Shown: one piece after another, positions 44,424 through 52,999 of the stretch
Position numbering within the stretch: position 1 is the stretch's first letter
Layout: the number at the start of each line of letters is the position of its first letter
Source of the DNA: Wenzhouxiangellaceae bacterium
Lineage (GTDB): Bacteria; Pseudomonadota; Gammaproteobacteria; Xanthomonadales; Wenzhouxiangellaceae
Direction of reading: 5' to 3'
Assembly (NCBI GenBank): GCA_028289455.1
Contig: JANQPN010000076.1
Span: 1 to 64,000 of the forward strand
Length of the DNA stretch: 64,000 nucleotides
Notes under the pieces: model-generated
Told to the model about the DNA's origin: nothing
What the model saw: the letters and a program-made list of their open reading frames with translations, nothing else
Databases searched by the model: none
Translations under genes and position numbers: made by a program

Positions 44424-45800
44424 TTAAACGAAGGTGGCCGAGACCTCGAACAACTGCTCTATCTCGTGAATGTGCCGTTTGTCGGTGACCAGTAATATGA
44501 CATGATCACCGGTCTCTATAACAGTATCGTGATGCGCCATCAGCACTTTGTCCTGACGAACCACTCCACCGATGGTTGCGCCATCCGGGAGACTTATTTC
44601 ATCAATGCTGCGGCCAACAACCTGCGAATTGTTGGCATTGCCCTCTGCAACCGCTTCTATTGCTTCCGCTGCGCCACGTCGCAGGGAGTGGACCCGGGCA
44701 ACATTACCGCGCCGGATACGGGTCAATAAGGCACCGATGGTGACCTGACGGGGTGATATCGCGACATCAATACGATCACTTTCCACCAGGTCTGCATATG
44801 CTGGTCTGTTGATCAGAGTCAGCACTTTGTCAGCACCCAGGCGTTTGGCCAGCATGGATGACAATATGTTGGCCTCATCATCATTGGTTAAAGCACAGAA
44901 AACATCAATACGGTCAATGCCTTCTTCGTTTAACAGCTCTTCATCGGCACAATCACCAACGAGTACGATGGCCTTTTCCAGGCTTTCTGCAATGCTGTGA
45001 GCCTTACTGGAGCTGCGTTCAATCAACTTGACGTGGTAGTCGTCCTCCAGCTCCGCCGCAAGCTTGCTACCGATGTTTCCACCACCCGCCAGCATTACCC
45101 GTTTAACTGGATCGTCCAATCGTCGTAATTCACGCATAACCGTGCGGATATCGTGATGTGCCGCCAGGAAAAAGACCAGATCATCTCGCCGTATAATGGT
45201 GTCCCCTTGAGGAATAATGGCTTCATTGTCACGGAAAATAGCCACTACTCTGGCATCGATTTTTGCCGGGATGTGCTCCCTCAGGGCACGCAGTTGCTGA
45301 CCTACCAGTGGGCCGTCAGACAGTGCGCGAACAGCCACCATCTGTGCTTTTCCACCAGCAAAATCAAGTACTTGTAGAGCGCCAGGGTATTCGATCAGGT
45401 GCTTGATATGATCGCAAATCAATTGTTCAGGACTGATCAGAAGATCAATGGGAATATGCTGGCGCTCAAACAGTTTTTCATGTGCCAGATATTCGGCTTC
45501 ACGTACGCGGGCAATGCGGGTCGGGGTGTTGAACAAGGTGTAGGCGATCTGGCAGGCAATCATGTTGACTTCATCGCTGTTGGTTACAGCGACCACCATA
45601 TCTGCGTCCTCAACACCTGCCCGTAACAGAACCCGGGGATGTGAGCCGTTACCGATAACGCCACGAACGTCAATTCGATCCTGCAATTCGCGCAGGCGCA
45701 GCTCATTCGTATCAACGATGGTGATGTCGTTGTTTTCACGTACCAGACTGAATGCTAATCCTGCACCTACCTGGCCTGCTCCAAGAATGATGATTTTCAT
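44424..45800 (-). CDS. trkA: Trk potassium uptake regulatory protein
   Basis: TrkA is the cytoplasmic NAD(H)-binding gating protein of the Trk channel. The 458-residue protein has two RCK repeats, each with a Rossmann start: MKIIILGAGQVGAGLAFSLV at residue 1 and VKRVMLAGGGNIGSKLAAEL near 230. NPGLLV-type DDxx segment CALTNDDEANILSSMLAKRL and DVAISPRQVTIGALLTRIRR fit. Two TrkA_C domains are present. It is 44 bases downstream of ntrX and ten bases before trkH. Standard length and motifs. Confidence 0.97.
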   Translation of the reverse strand: MKIIILGAGQVGAGLAFSLVRENNDITIVDTNELRLRELQDRIDVRGVIGNGSHPRVLLRAGVEDADMVVAVTNSDEVNMIACQIAYTLFNTPTRIARVREAEYLAHEKLFERQHIPIDLLISPEQLICDHIKHLIEYPGALQVLDFAGGKAQMVAVRALSDGPLVGQQLRALREHIPAKIDARVVAIFRDNEAIIPQGDTIIRRDDLVFFLAAHHDIRTVMRELRRLDDPVKRVMLAGGGNIGSKLAAELEDDYHVKLIERSSSKAHSIAESLEKAIVLVGDCADEELLNEEGIDRIDVFCALTNDDEANILSSMLAKRLGADKVLTLINRPAYADLVESDRIDVAISPRQVTIGALLTRIRRGNVARVHSLRRGAAEAIEAVAEGNANNSQVVGRSIDEISLPDGATIGGVVRQDKVLMAHHDTVIETGDHVILLVTDKRHIHEIEQLFEVSATFV

Positions 45801-45844
45801 GTTGTGAAGTTACTTTAGGTTTATTCCTGCTGGTTGTTGGGATT

Positions 45845-47140
45845 TCAATCTGTGCGTGAAACCTGTTTAGGGTCCAGGCCCAAACCGCGTAACTTGCGAT
45901 ACAGATGAGTACGTTCCATACCGACCAGCTCAGCCATGGCACCAACACTGCCTGCAGATCGCTGTAAGTGGTAAATCAGATACTCGCGTTCAAAATCTTC
46001 CCTGGCCTGTCGTAATGGCTGATCAAAAATGTTGCTGGCGGAATAACCGGTATTACCGGCAGACTGGTTCTCCAGTACCTGTTCTACTTCGGCACGGGTA
46101 ATTTCTCCATCACCCCCCAGCAGCAGCAACTGTCGAATCAAATTGATAAGTTCCTGCTCATTACCCGGCCAACTGTACTGGCGCAAGCAGTTTTGACCGG
46201 CCAGTGACATATGACGATAAGGCAAATTTTCCTGGTCTGGTAGTAACTCGGTGTAATAGCGGACCAGATCAGGAATATCTTCGATGTGCTGATTCAGTGG
46301 GAGCAGGGTAACCATTGCAGCGCTGACGGCAAAAAATAATGGTTCGCTGATGCACTCACTTTCCAGCAGTGTGCGGGGCGTTACTTCCGATAGCAGAACC
46401 AGGCGGCAATCATTGCCGGTCTGTTCCTTTAGATGTTGTGCCAACCGGTTTTGCAGAGTCGGATCCGGCAAAAGCTTCGCATTCAGTAACAAGGTGCCGG
46501 CCAGCTTATTGTTCTTAATCAGCACTTCCAGCTGATCAGCATCCTCAAAAGTGACCAAGGGTTTTTCGCACTGTGGGCTGTTCTGGTGTATCCAGCCTGC
46601 CATAAGGCTCTTTTGAGTACCGACAGGCCCAACAAGACAATAATGGTGTGGATGCTGGGCCAGCTGGCTCATCTGACGACGCAGATCCTGCCGGATAATG
46701 CTTTTCCCTTGCGGTTCAGGTATGGGCGCTACTGACCTGGCGGCAGCTACACCGGTTTCCGGCTGTTCACCGGAGGATTCAAGTGTTTGTTTCACTGTGG
46801 CCAACAGCCTGGCCAGAGCGATAGGTTTTTCTATGAAGTCGGAAGCACCCAATCTGGTGGCCTGAACGGCAGTTTCCACTGTACCGTGACCGGACATCAT
46901 GACAACCGGGCAGCTGAGCGGTTGGTTTTCCTGCCAGCTTTGTAAGACACTGATGCCATCTGCATCCGGCATCCATATATCCAGCAGCACCAGATCAAGA
47001 TCAAGATCATTATAATGCTGGCTGGCCTGATCAGCGGTACCGGCGGTACTTACATCATAGCCTTCATCAACCAGGATATCGGAGATCAGTTCGCGGATAT
47101 CCTGCTCATCGTCGACAATTAGAATATGAGGTGCAGACAT
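45845..47140 (-). CDS. ntrX: NtrX-like response regulator with degenerate AAA+ domain
   Basis: This 431-residue protein has an N-terminal receiver (HILIVDDEQDIRELISDIL) with phosphorylation site D54 in LVLLDIWMPDADG. The AAA+ domain (about 150-345) is cut down: the Walker A reads VGPVGTQKSLM, the GAFTGA loop and its flanking ESELFGHE are absent, and Walker B reads GTLLLNAKL without the DE pair. The C-terminal Fis-type HTH (VGAMAELVGMERTHLYRKLR) is intact. It should therefore bind DNA but not activate sigma-54 RNA polymerase by ATP hydrolysis. It lies after the sensor ntrY and before trkA, so it probably regulates with sigma-70 promoters or acts as repressor. A palindrome sits upstream at 47161-47178. 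Confidence 0.9.
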   Translation of the reverse strand: MSAPHILIVDDEQDIRELISDILVDEGYDVSTAGTADQASQHYNDLDLDLVLLDIWMPDADGISVLQSWQENQPLSCPVVMMSGHGTVETAVQATRLGASDFIEKPIALARLLATVKQTLESSGEQPETGVAAARSVAPIPEPQGKSIIRQDLRRQMSQLAQHPHHYCLVGPVGTQKSLMAGWIHQNSPQCEKPLVTFEDADQLEVLIKNNKLAGTLLLNAKLLPDPTLQNRLAQHLKEQTGNDCRLVLLSEVTPRTLLESECISEPLFFAVSAAMVTLLPLNQHIEDIPDLVRYYTELLPDQENLPYRHMSLAGQNCLRQYSWPGNEQELINLIRQLLLLGGDGEITRAEVEQVLENQSAGNTGYSASNIFDQPLRQAREDFEREYLIYHLQRSAGSVGAMAELVGMERTHLYRKLRGLGLDPKQVSRTD

Positions 47141-47160
47141 TGGATTAGAGAAAGTAAAGG

Positions 47161-47178
47161 TGTGGTAAATTTACCACA
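47161..47178 (-). promoter_or_regulatory. Perfect 18-bp palindrome upstream of ntrX
   Basis: TGTGGTAAATTTACCACA is a perfect palindrome in the 93-base gap between ntrY and ntrX, 20 bases upstream of the ntrX start. The dyad form, without loop, fits an operator for a dimeric regulator, perhaps NtrX itself. No matching promoter boxes could be assigned with confidence. Confidence 0.6.
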
Positions 47179-47233
47179 ACCTGGTTGAAGCGGCCATTAT
47201 CAGTACGTTTGCAATAAAAATACATGATTCCTG

Positions 47234-49456
47234 TTAACCCGTTAACGCAGCGGGAAGCCATAAATATACAACCGCACCCCCGGCGTCAAGATTTTCTATG
47301 CGGATGCTTCCACCATGTTGATCGACGATACGTTTAACAATAGCCAGACCCAAGCCGGTACCGCGGTTTTTGCTGGTGATATATGGCTCGAAAATGCGTT
47401 CCAGTAAATCATTTCGCACACCAGGTCCGTTGTCGGTGATGCTGAGTGCCAGGCCGGGAATCTGATTTTTATCGAAGTTTTCTGTAGCCAGATGAATTTG
47501 CAGTGTATCGGTATCCTGCCCATGTGCTTCAATGGCATTGCGGATCAGGTTGTGTAATATCTGACGCAGCCTGTCGGGGTCAGCCATCGCCATAGCCGGA
47601 TCGGCTTTGAGTTGACGGACGAAGCCGATCGAATCTTCAACCGGTTCATACAGCGCCAGTATATCTTCAATGACAGTGTGCAGATTTACCGGACGCAAGA
47701 TACTCTTTGGTTCTCGCGCATAGTCCCCAAAGCTGTTGACCAGAGCCTGTAGTGATTCAACTTGATGGATGATGGTGCGGGTGGATTTTTCCAGCAGCTG
47801 CTGTTGCTCAGGGGAAAGTGCTTCAGCCAGTTTTATTCCGAGCCGTTCAGCTGACAAGCGAATAGGCGTCAATGGGTTTTTGACTTCATGCGCCAGCCGT
47901 TGAGCAACCTCGGCCCAGGCAGCTTCGCGTTGTGTTTCTGTCAACAGGGTGACATCGTCAAACACAACCACCAGCCCACCATCTGCTCCAGGCAGCTGGC
48001 TGCCGCGGCACATCAATACCAGTGGCTTGTTTTTACCGCCCAGGTTGATTTCCTCACGCCATTCGCCCTGCTGATGACGGCGTTCTTCCAGTCTTTCAAA
48101 CAACAGTTCTAATCTGGATTCCTGATTTCCGATGGTTTTCAGTGATTGACCATGCCACGGTTCGAGTGCGTAATCGAGAATATCACTGGCACTGGTATTA
48201 CTGGTGACCAGCTGGCCATGGCCGTTAATCGACAATACGCCGGCAGACAGCCGACCCAAAACAGTTTCCAGATATTGCCGCTGATTTTCCAGAGCAGACC
48301 GGCTGTGTTCCAGCTCCAGGCTCATGTGATTGAATGAATCAACCAGAAAGCCCAGCTCATCTTCGCTTTCTGTGGTCAGCTCCTGGTGATAGCGTCCGGC
48401 TGCCACCTCACCTGTGGCTTGGGCCAGTTGTGTCAATGGTCGAACCAGACGCTGTGCCGCAGTCAAGGCGGCCAGAATAGCCAGCAGCACACTAAGCAGC
48501 AGAACCAGCGTCAAAATAATCACAAAACTGACTTTCAGTGCCTGCCGCAGGAAGGTAACGGTTTGGTTTTGGTAATAAGCTTTCTCAACATTGCTTGCCA
48601 GTTCTGTAAAGCTTTCAGGAAGAAAATAAATGGCCTGCAGAATTCGCGGGTCGTGAGTTGTTGCCGGTTGTTCAAGTACTACGGCTGCACGTATTTTCAA
48701 AGTATCGGTAAGCTCGGGCTCAGAAGTGGTATTACCGGTGTTGGAGGAATTATCGTTAATGGGCTCAGCACCCGCATACAGGCCATTGTCAAGAATTTGA
48801 ATCAGCGTGAAGTCGCTTGGCCGGTCAGGATTAAGGCCAATACCGCTTATGTTGGCAGTGTCCAGTACATTACCGCTGCTGTCCAGAATACTTAACTCGC
48901 TGGGCCCGTTGCTGCTGACTTTGTCGACCAGTAACGGAAACCAGTCGACATCCTGCTCTCCGGCAGTCTGCCGGCTCAGGTTAATAGCCAGTTCCCTGAC
49001 TTCACGTTGGGCTTCCAAAGTGCGCAAATCCAGGAACAGGCGACCCAGTTCAAGGGAGTCGGCTAAAGCCTGTTCCTGGCCGACATCCAGCCAGCCATCA
49101 ATGGTTTCCTCCAGGAATTCCAAAGAAAAGAAATACACGATCAGTACCGGCGGAATGGTTAGCAACAGGAAAATCAACACCAGCCGGCGTGTCAGCTGGG
49201 CGCCCGGCGTGCCTTGTCTAAGTGCCTGCAACAGATTAAACAGGCGTGCGCCGATGGCGGATAGCAGCAATAGCAACGCGAGAACACCCAGGCCCAAAAT
49301 CCACAAATTCAATGCCGAAATGCGCTCTCCGGCCTGCTGTACATCAGTGACCAGCAAAATAGCCGCTGATAACAGTGCAATAACTGCCAGCACCGGAAGC
49401 ACCCGGCTGAGCAGTACGCTGGTGGTTATTTTGCTGAGTAGACCCCGGGTTTTCAT
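47234..49456 (-). CDS. ntrY: NtrY-like membrane sensor histidine kinase
   Basis: This 740-residue protein has several hydrophobic segments in the first 110 residues, a periplasmic region, a further helix near residue 310 (SFVIILTLVLLLSVLLAI), a HAMP region (RLVRPLTQLAQATGEVAAG), a PAS-type region around 390-480 and a kinase core. The phosphorylated His lies in AQRLAHEVKNPLTPIRLSAE, and the ATP-binding N, G boxes in LIRNAIEAH, DNGPGVRNDLLERIFEPYIT and GTGLGLAIV. It pairs with NtrX downstream. It overlaps the DUF4390 gene upstream by four bases. The signal sensed is not known here; nitrogen or redox responses are reported for the family. Confidence 0.95.
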   Translation of the reverse strand: MKTRGLLSKITTSVLLSRVLPVLAVIALLSAAILLVTDVQQAGERISALNLWILGLGVLALLLLLSAIGARLFNLLQALRQGTPGAQLTRRLVLIFLLLTIPPVLIVYFFSLEFLEETIDGWLDVGQEQALADSLELGRLFLDLRTLEAQREVRELAINLSRQTAGEQDVDWFPLLVDKVSSNGPSELSILDSSGNVLDTANISGIGLNPDRPSDFTLIQILDNGLYAGAEPINDNSSNTGNTTSEPELTDTLKIRAAVVLEQPATTHDPRILQAIYFLPESFTELASNVEKAYYQNQTVTFLRQALKVSFVIILTLVLLLSVLLAILAALTAAQRLVRPLTQLAQATGEVAAGRYHQELTTESEDELGFLVDSFNHMSLELEHSRSALENQRQYLETVLGRLSAGVLSINGHGQLVTSNTSASDILDYALEPWHGQSLKTIGNQESRLELLFERLEERRHQQGEWREEINLGGKNKPLVLMCRGSQLPGADGGLVVVFDDVTLLTETQREAAWAEVAQRLAHEVKNPLTPIRLSAERLGIKLAEALSPEQQQLLEKSTRTIIHQVESLQALVNSFGDYAREPKSILRPVNLHTVIEDILALYEPVEDSIGFVRQLKADPAMAMADPDRLRQILHNLIRNAIEAHGQDTDTLQIHLATENFDKNQIPGLALSITDNGPGVRNDLLERIFEPYITSKNRGTGLGLAIVKRIVDQHGGSIRIENLDAGGAVVYLWLPAALTG

Positions 49457-50064
49457 GGGGCAGTCTGGTCGGGCAGGTCAGGTACAGGAATCAACAAAGT
49501 ATGCCAGCGATCGGATAATCGCCACTCTGCAGAAAACAACGCAGGCAGCCGCAACGGCGGTGGCAGCTGTAACCGGTTTAATCGGGTGCGCACCTGCATC
49601 TGATATTTGTTGTCAACAATTTCGTCCATTTCCACCTGGGTTGCATACCAGCTGGGGACCCTTAAAGCGGTTAACAGTGTGCGTAGCCGTTGATAATTCT
49701 CTGTAGAGTTGGTGATGGGGTTTTCCAATGCGTAGTGTTCGCTTAAAGGTAAATAACGAATCCGCCAATGGTAAGACTGGGTCCTCAGCTCCCTGGCCCA
49801 GCCAGAGTAGCGGCGTCCCAGCCGGAAATCCACTGATATGGTCAGTGGAACACCGCTTCTTAGTGCGTCGATGGTTGCTTCGCTGAGCCCCAGCTCAAGA
49901 CCCGCCTGAACATAAAGTTGTTGTTGCCAGGATAAAGACAGATTTCTGACGGCCAAATGTCCATTGGCAGGTTCAGGCGTCTGCGTACAGCCGCCTGTCA
50001 GCAACAACAGGCCAAAGGTGACTGCGCTAACTGATTTTTTGCAGACGTGCAAAAAACAGACCAT
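49453..50064 (-). CDS. DUF4390 exported protein
   Basis: This 203-residue protein belongs to DUF4390, found between rsmB and ntrY in gammaproteobacteria. The N-terminus has a signal-like hydrophobic run ending in a Cys (FGLLLLTGGCTQ), so it may be a lipoprotein, although the -3 residue is Thr. The rest is beta-rich (GVPLTISVDFRLGRRYSGWA, RELRTQSYHWRIRYLPLSEH). Its ATG start overlaps the rsmB stop region by 38 bases; a later TTG at about 50052 is an alternative. Its four-base overlap with ntrY suggests coupled translation. It could support NtrY sensing, but this is inference. Confidence 0.88.
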   Translation of the reverse strand: MVCFLHVCKKSVSAVTFGLLLLTGGCTQTPEPANGHLAVRNLSLSWQQQLYVQAGLELGLSEATIDALRSGVPLTISVDFRLGRRYSGWARELRTQSYHWRIRYLPLSEHYALENPITNSTENYQRLRTLLTALRVPSWYATQVEMDEIVDNKYQMQVRTRLNRLQLPPPLRLPALFSAEWRLSDRWHTLLIPVPDLPDQTAP

Positions 50065-51343
50065 CGGTATTGTCTTCCAAGCCCGGAAGAATTTGCCATC
50101 CTGGATCGGCTCTGAATCCTAGAGGCATATCCACGGGTAACAGTTTCGCATCGCTATGTTCCGCCATAAAAGCAGACACCACGTTTTGGTTTTCCTGTGT
50201 AAATATTGAGCAGGTCACATAAACCAGCATACCGCCAGGACGCAGAACAGGCCAGAGTTTTGTAAGCAGGTCATATTGCAGTTTGCTCAGGCGCTGAATA
50301 TCGGAAAGTTGCAGCCGGTGTTTAATATCCGGGTGTCTGCGTATTACGCCGCTGGCAGAACAGGGGGCGTCCAGCAAGATACGGTCATAAGGAGTGCCGT
50401 CCCACCAGCTTTCCGGAGCAGCAGCGTCGGCGATAATTACCTGGCAGTCCAGCTGCAGGCGCTGCAGGTTTTCATGAATTTTTACGGCACGTGATGATTT
50501 GACTTCGACAGCTGTTAGTTTTGACAAGCCGGCTTGTGTTTCAAGAATCTGTGTGGTTTTTCCTCCGGGTGCAGCACAGGCATCGAGTACTTTCTGTCCC
50601 TCAGCCAATGCCAGCAGAGGCACAGCGCACTGTGCGGCGCTGTCTTGTACTGAAACCAAACCCTCAGAGAAACCCGGCAACTGCTGTACCGGACATGCCT
50701 GCTGCAACCGAATATCTGCGCTGCCGGTTCCCGGTTGTGCACTTATTTCCTGATCAGCTAGCCTGGCAAGATAAGTTTTACGGCTGATCCTGCTTAAGTT
50801 AGCCCGAAGCCACATAGGGGGTTGCTGCAGCGATGTTTCTGCAATTTCCTCCCAATTATCCGGCCAGGTATCACGCATCGCCTGCATCAACCAGTGGGGA
50901 CATGCGTACTGCAGTTCAGGCTGCCTGGACAAGGATTTGATTAACGAGTCCTGCTCACGCTGAAAACGTCGCAGCACAGCATTTAGCATACCGGTTGCCC
51001 ATTTTTTCTTGCGAATTCCGGCTAGTTCAACAGTTGCATGAATAACGGCATGCGGTGGCGCCTGCAGGTGCCAAAGCTGCTCCAGACCAAGCAGAATACA
51101 TAAGTAAAGGTCCAGGTGTTTTTCTGCCAGCGGTTTGCGCAACAGCTGACCAGCCAGGTCATCCAGTGCCGTATAGAAACGTAATACACCGTAGGCCAGC
51201 TGCTGTGTAAAGGCACGGTCCCGGGTTTCAGCAAGTTTAGGCAGGTGTTGTGCTAGGGCAAGGTCCAGGGTCAAGTCCTGATCAAATACCGACAGCAATA
51301 CCTGTAATGCGCATGCTCGCGCATTGCCTGAGGATTTACTCAT
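50027..51343 (-). CDS. rsmB: 16S rRNA m5C967 methyltransferase
   Basis: RsmB methylates cytosine 967 of 16S rRNA. The 438-residue protein has the N-terminal NusB-like RNA-binding domain (RDRAFTQQLAYGVLRFYTAL), the SAM domain with DACAAPGGKTTQILE and the catalytic Cys pair in LDAPCSASGVIRRHPDIK and VYVTCSIFTQENQNVV. It overlaps fmt by four bases upstream and the DUF4390 gene downstream by 38 bases. Sequence is normal. Confidence 0.97.
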   Translation of the reverse strand: MSKSSGNARACALQVLLSVFDQDLTLDLALAQHLPKLAETRDRAFTQQLAYGVLRFYTALDDLAGQLLRKPLAEKHLDLYLCILLGLEQLWHLQAPPHAVIHATVELAGIRKKKWATGMLNAVLRRFQREQDSLIKSLSRQPELQYACPHWLMQAMRDTWPDNWEEIAETSLQQPPMWLRANLSRISRKTYLARLADQEISAQPGTGSADIRLQQACPVQQLPGFSEGLVSVQDSAAQCAVPLLALAEGQKVLDACAAPGGKTTQILETQAGLSKLTAVEVKSSRAVKIHENLQRLQLDCQVIIADAAAPESWWDGTPYDRILLDAPCSASGVIRRHPDIKHRLQLSDIQRLSKLQYDLLTKLWPVLRPGGMLVYVTCSIFTQENQNVVSAFMAEHSDAKLLPVDMPLGFRADPGWQILPGLEDNTDGLFFARLQKIS

Positions 51344-52284
51344 GATCTGGATGTATTGGCTTGATCCAGCTGACTTCCATGAGCGTTCAACCAGTCGCGT
51401 GCTGAAATCACACGGCTTCCTTCAGGCTGCAGCTGTTGAATGTTCAGTCCGCCCTCTGAACAGGCGATAATTAAGTTGCCCCGGTCTTTGCGCAGCTCAC
51501 CCGGGATACCGTAATCACCTTCTACGGGCTGTGCCTGCCAGATCCTGGTACGTTTGTTGAGCAGATTGGTCCAGCTGACCGGCCATGGATTGAAAGCTCT
51601 GATCTGACGGTCGATTACATTGGCGGGTACAGACCAGTCAATTTGTGCTTCTGCTTTATCCAGGCGGTGGGCATAGGTTGCCAGTTCGGGATTCTGCTTT
51701 TCCGCTTCTGGGAGGTTATCAGCGGCCAATCGATTGATACACTCAATCAGGGCAGCTGCACCAATTTCCGCCAGTGATTCATGCAGGCTTGCTGAAGTGT
51801 CCTGGTCAGAAACAGGCAGCTCATGCTGCAGCAACATGTCGCCGGTATCCAGTCCACGGTCCATTTGCATGATGGTAATTCCAGTGGTCTTATCACCGGC
51901 TTCTATGGCCCGCTGAATGGGGGCGGCACCGCGCCAGCGCGGTAGCAATGATGCATGAATATTCCAGCAGCCATGTTTAGGCAGCGTCAGCACTTGCTCG
52001 GGTAATATCAGGCCATAGGCGGTTACTACCATCAAATCAGCTGCAAAACCGTTCAGCTGGTCCTGTATGGGCTGCTCACGCAAGCTCAGTGGCTGCAGTA
52101 TTGGGATGCCGGAATCCTGTACCGATTGTTTCACCGGGCTGGCCTGCATTCGCCGGCCGCGACCGGCCGGCCGGTCCGGTTGTGTCAAAACCGCAACCAC
52201 CTCATGATCGCTATCAAGTAAATGTTGCAGTGCAGGAACAGCAAAGGCCGGTGTGCCTGCATAGATAACGCGCAAAGATTGCAT
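51340..52284 (-). CDS. fmt: Methionyl-tRNA formyltransferase
   Basis: Fmt formylates the initiator Met-tRNA, using 10-formyl-THF, so that translation can start. The 314-residue protein has the formyltransferase domain with VIYAGTPAFAVPALQHLL, the ILPEQVLTLPKHGCWNIHAS segment, LLPRWRGAAPIQRAIEAGDK with its active Asn/His region and GLDTGDMLLQ. The C-terminal tRNA-binding domain starts about residue 205. It is 43 bases after def and overlaps rsmB by four bases. Standard. Confidence 0.97.
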   Translation of the reverse strand: MQSLRVIYAGTPAFAVPALQHLLDSDHEVVAVLTQPDRPAGRGRRMQASPVKQSVQDSGIPILQPLSLREQPIQDQLNGFAADLMVVTAYGLILPEQVLTLPKHGCWNIHASLLPRWRGAAPIQRAIEAGDKTTGITIMQMDRGLDTGDMLLQHELPVSDQDTSASLHESLAEIGAAALIECINRLAADNLPEAEKQNPELATYAHRLDKAEAQIDWSVPANVIDRQIRAFNPWPVSWTNLLNKRTRIWQAQPVEGDYGIPGELRKDRGNLIIACSEGGLNIQQLQPEGSRVISARDWLNAHGSQLDQANTSRS

Positions 52285-52327
52285 CAGCTAATTCTCTGAG
52301 TGGCCGGACAGCAGAATTATCCGGTAT

Positions 52328-52834
52328 TCAGGAGACTTCCTGGCGGCGCTGCTTTTCAAGTTTTTTCTTGACCATGGCGCGTTTCAGTGGAGACAGGTAG
52401 TCAACAAACAGCTTGCCCTGCAAATGATCCATTTCATGTTGCAGACACACTGCCGCGAGCCCTGTCAGGTCTTTCTCAAAAGTTTCTCCGGTTACATCCT
52501 GAGCCCGCACCGTCAGCTGTTCCGCGCGCTTAACATTGGCATAGATTCCCGGTACCGACAGGCAGCCTTCTTCGTGAACCTGCTGCCCTTCCCGGGCAAT
52601 GATTTCCGGGTTGATGAACACCATAAAATCATCTTGTTCGGAACTGACATCCATAACCAGCAGACGGCTGTGTACGTTCACCTGGGTAGCTGCCAGGCCA
52701 ATGCCATTAGCCTGATACATGGTCTCTCGCATGTTATTAACCAGAATTTCCAGAGGCTCATCAAAGCTGACCACCGGCTCGGCAACTGTGCGCAATCGTG
52801 GATCAGGAAATTCAAGAATGTTAAGTTGACTCAT
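52328..52834 (-). CDS. def: Peptide deformylase
   Basis: Def removes the formyl group from new proteins. The 168-residue enzyme has all three metal motifs: GIGLAATQV (motif 1), EEGCLSVPG with the Cys ligand (motif 2) and [20 protein letters not shown] with the HExxH ligands (motif 3). It is first in the minus-strand run def-fmt-rsmB-DUF4390-ntrY-ntrX-trkA-trkH, and divergent from the lysM gene. The shared 165-base gap should hold both promoters. Confidence 0.98.
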   Translation of the reverse strand: MSQLNILEFPDPRLRTVAEPVVSFDEPLEILVNNMRETMYQANGIGLAATQVNVHSRLLVMDVSSEQDDFMVFINPEIIAREGQQVHEEGCLSVPGIYANVKRAEQLTVRAQDVTGETFEKDLTGLAAVCLQHEMDHLQGKLFVDYLSPLKRAMVKKKLEKQRRQEVS

Positions 52835-52999
52835 AAAACTATGCGACTCACTATCATAGAGTTAATGCATTAAATCACTTTATGATAGTAAAATACCGAT
52901 TAAAATAGAATTTTCACGCCAGTAAGGTATCATTAGGGCGCGATGGAGCGATTACCTAAGACCTTGCCCGAAACGGTACTAGCATACAGGAGTCCGCAA

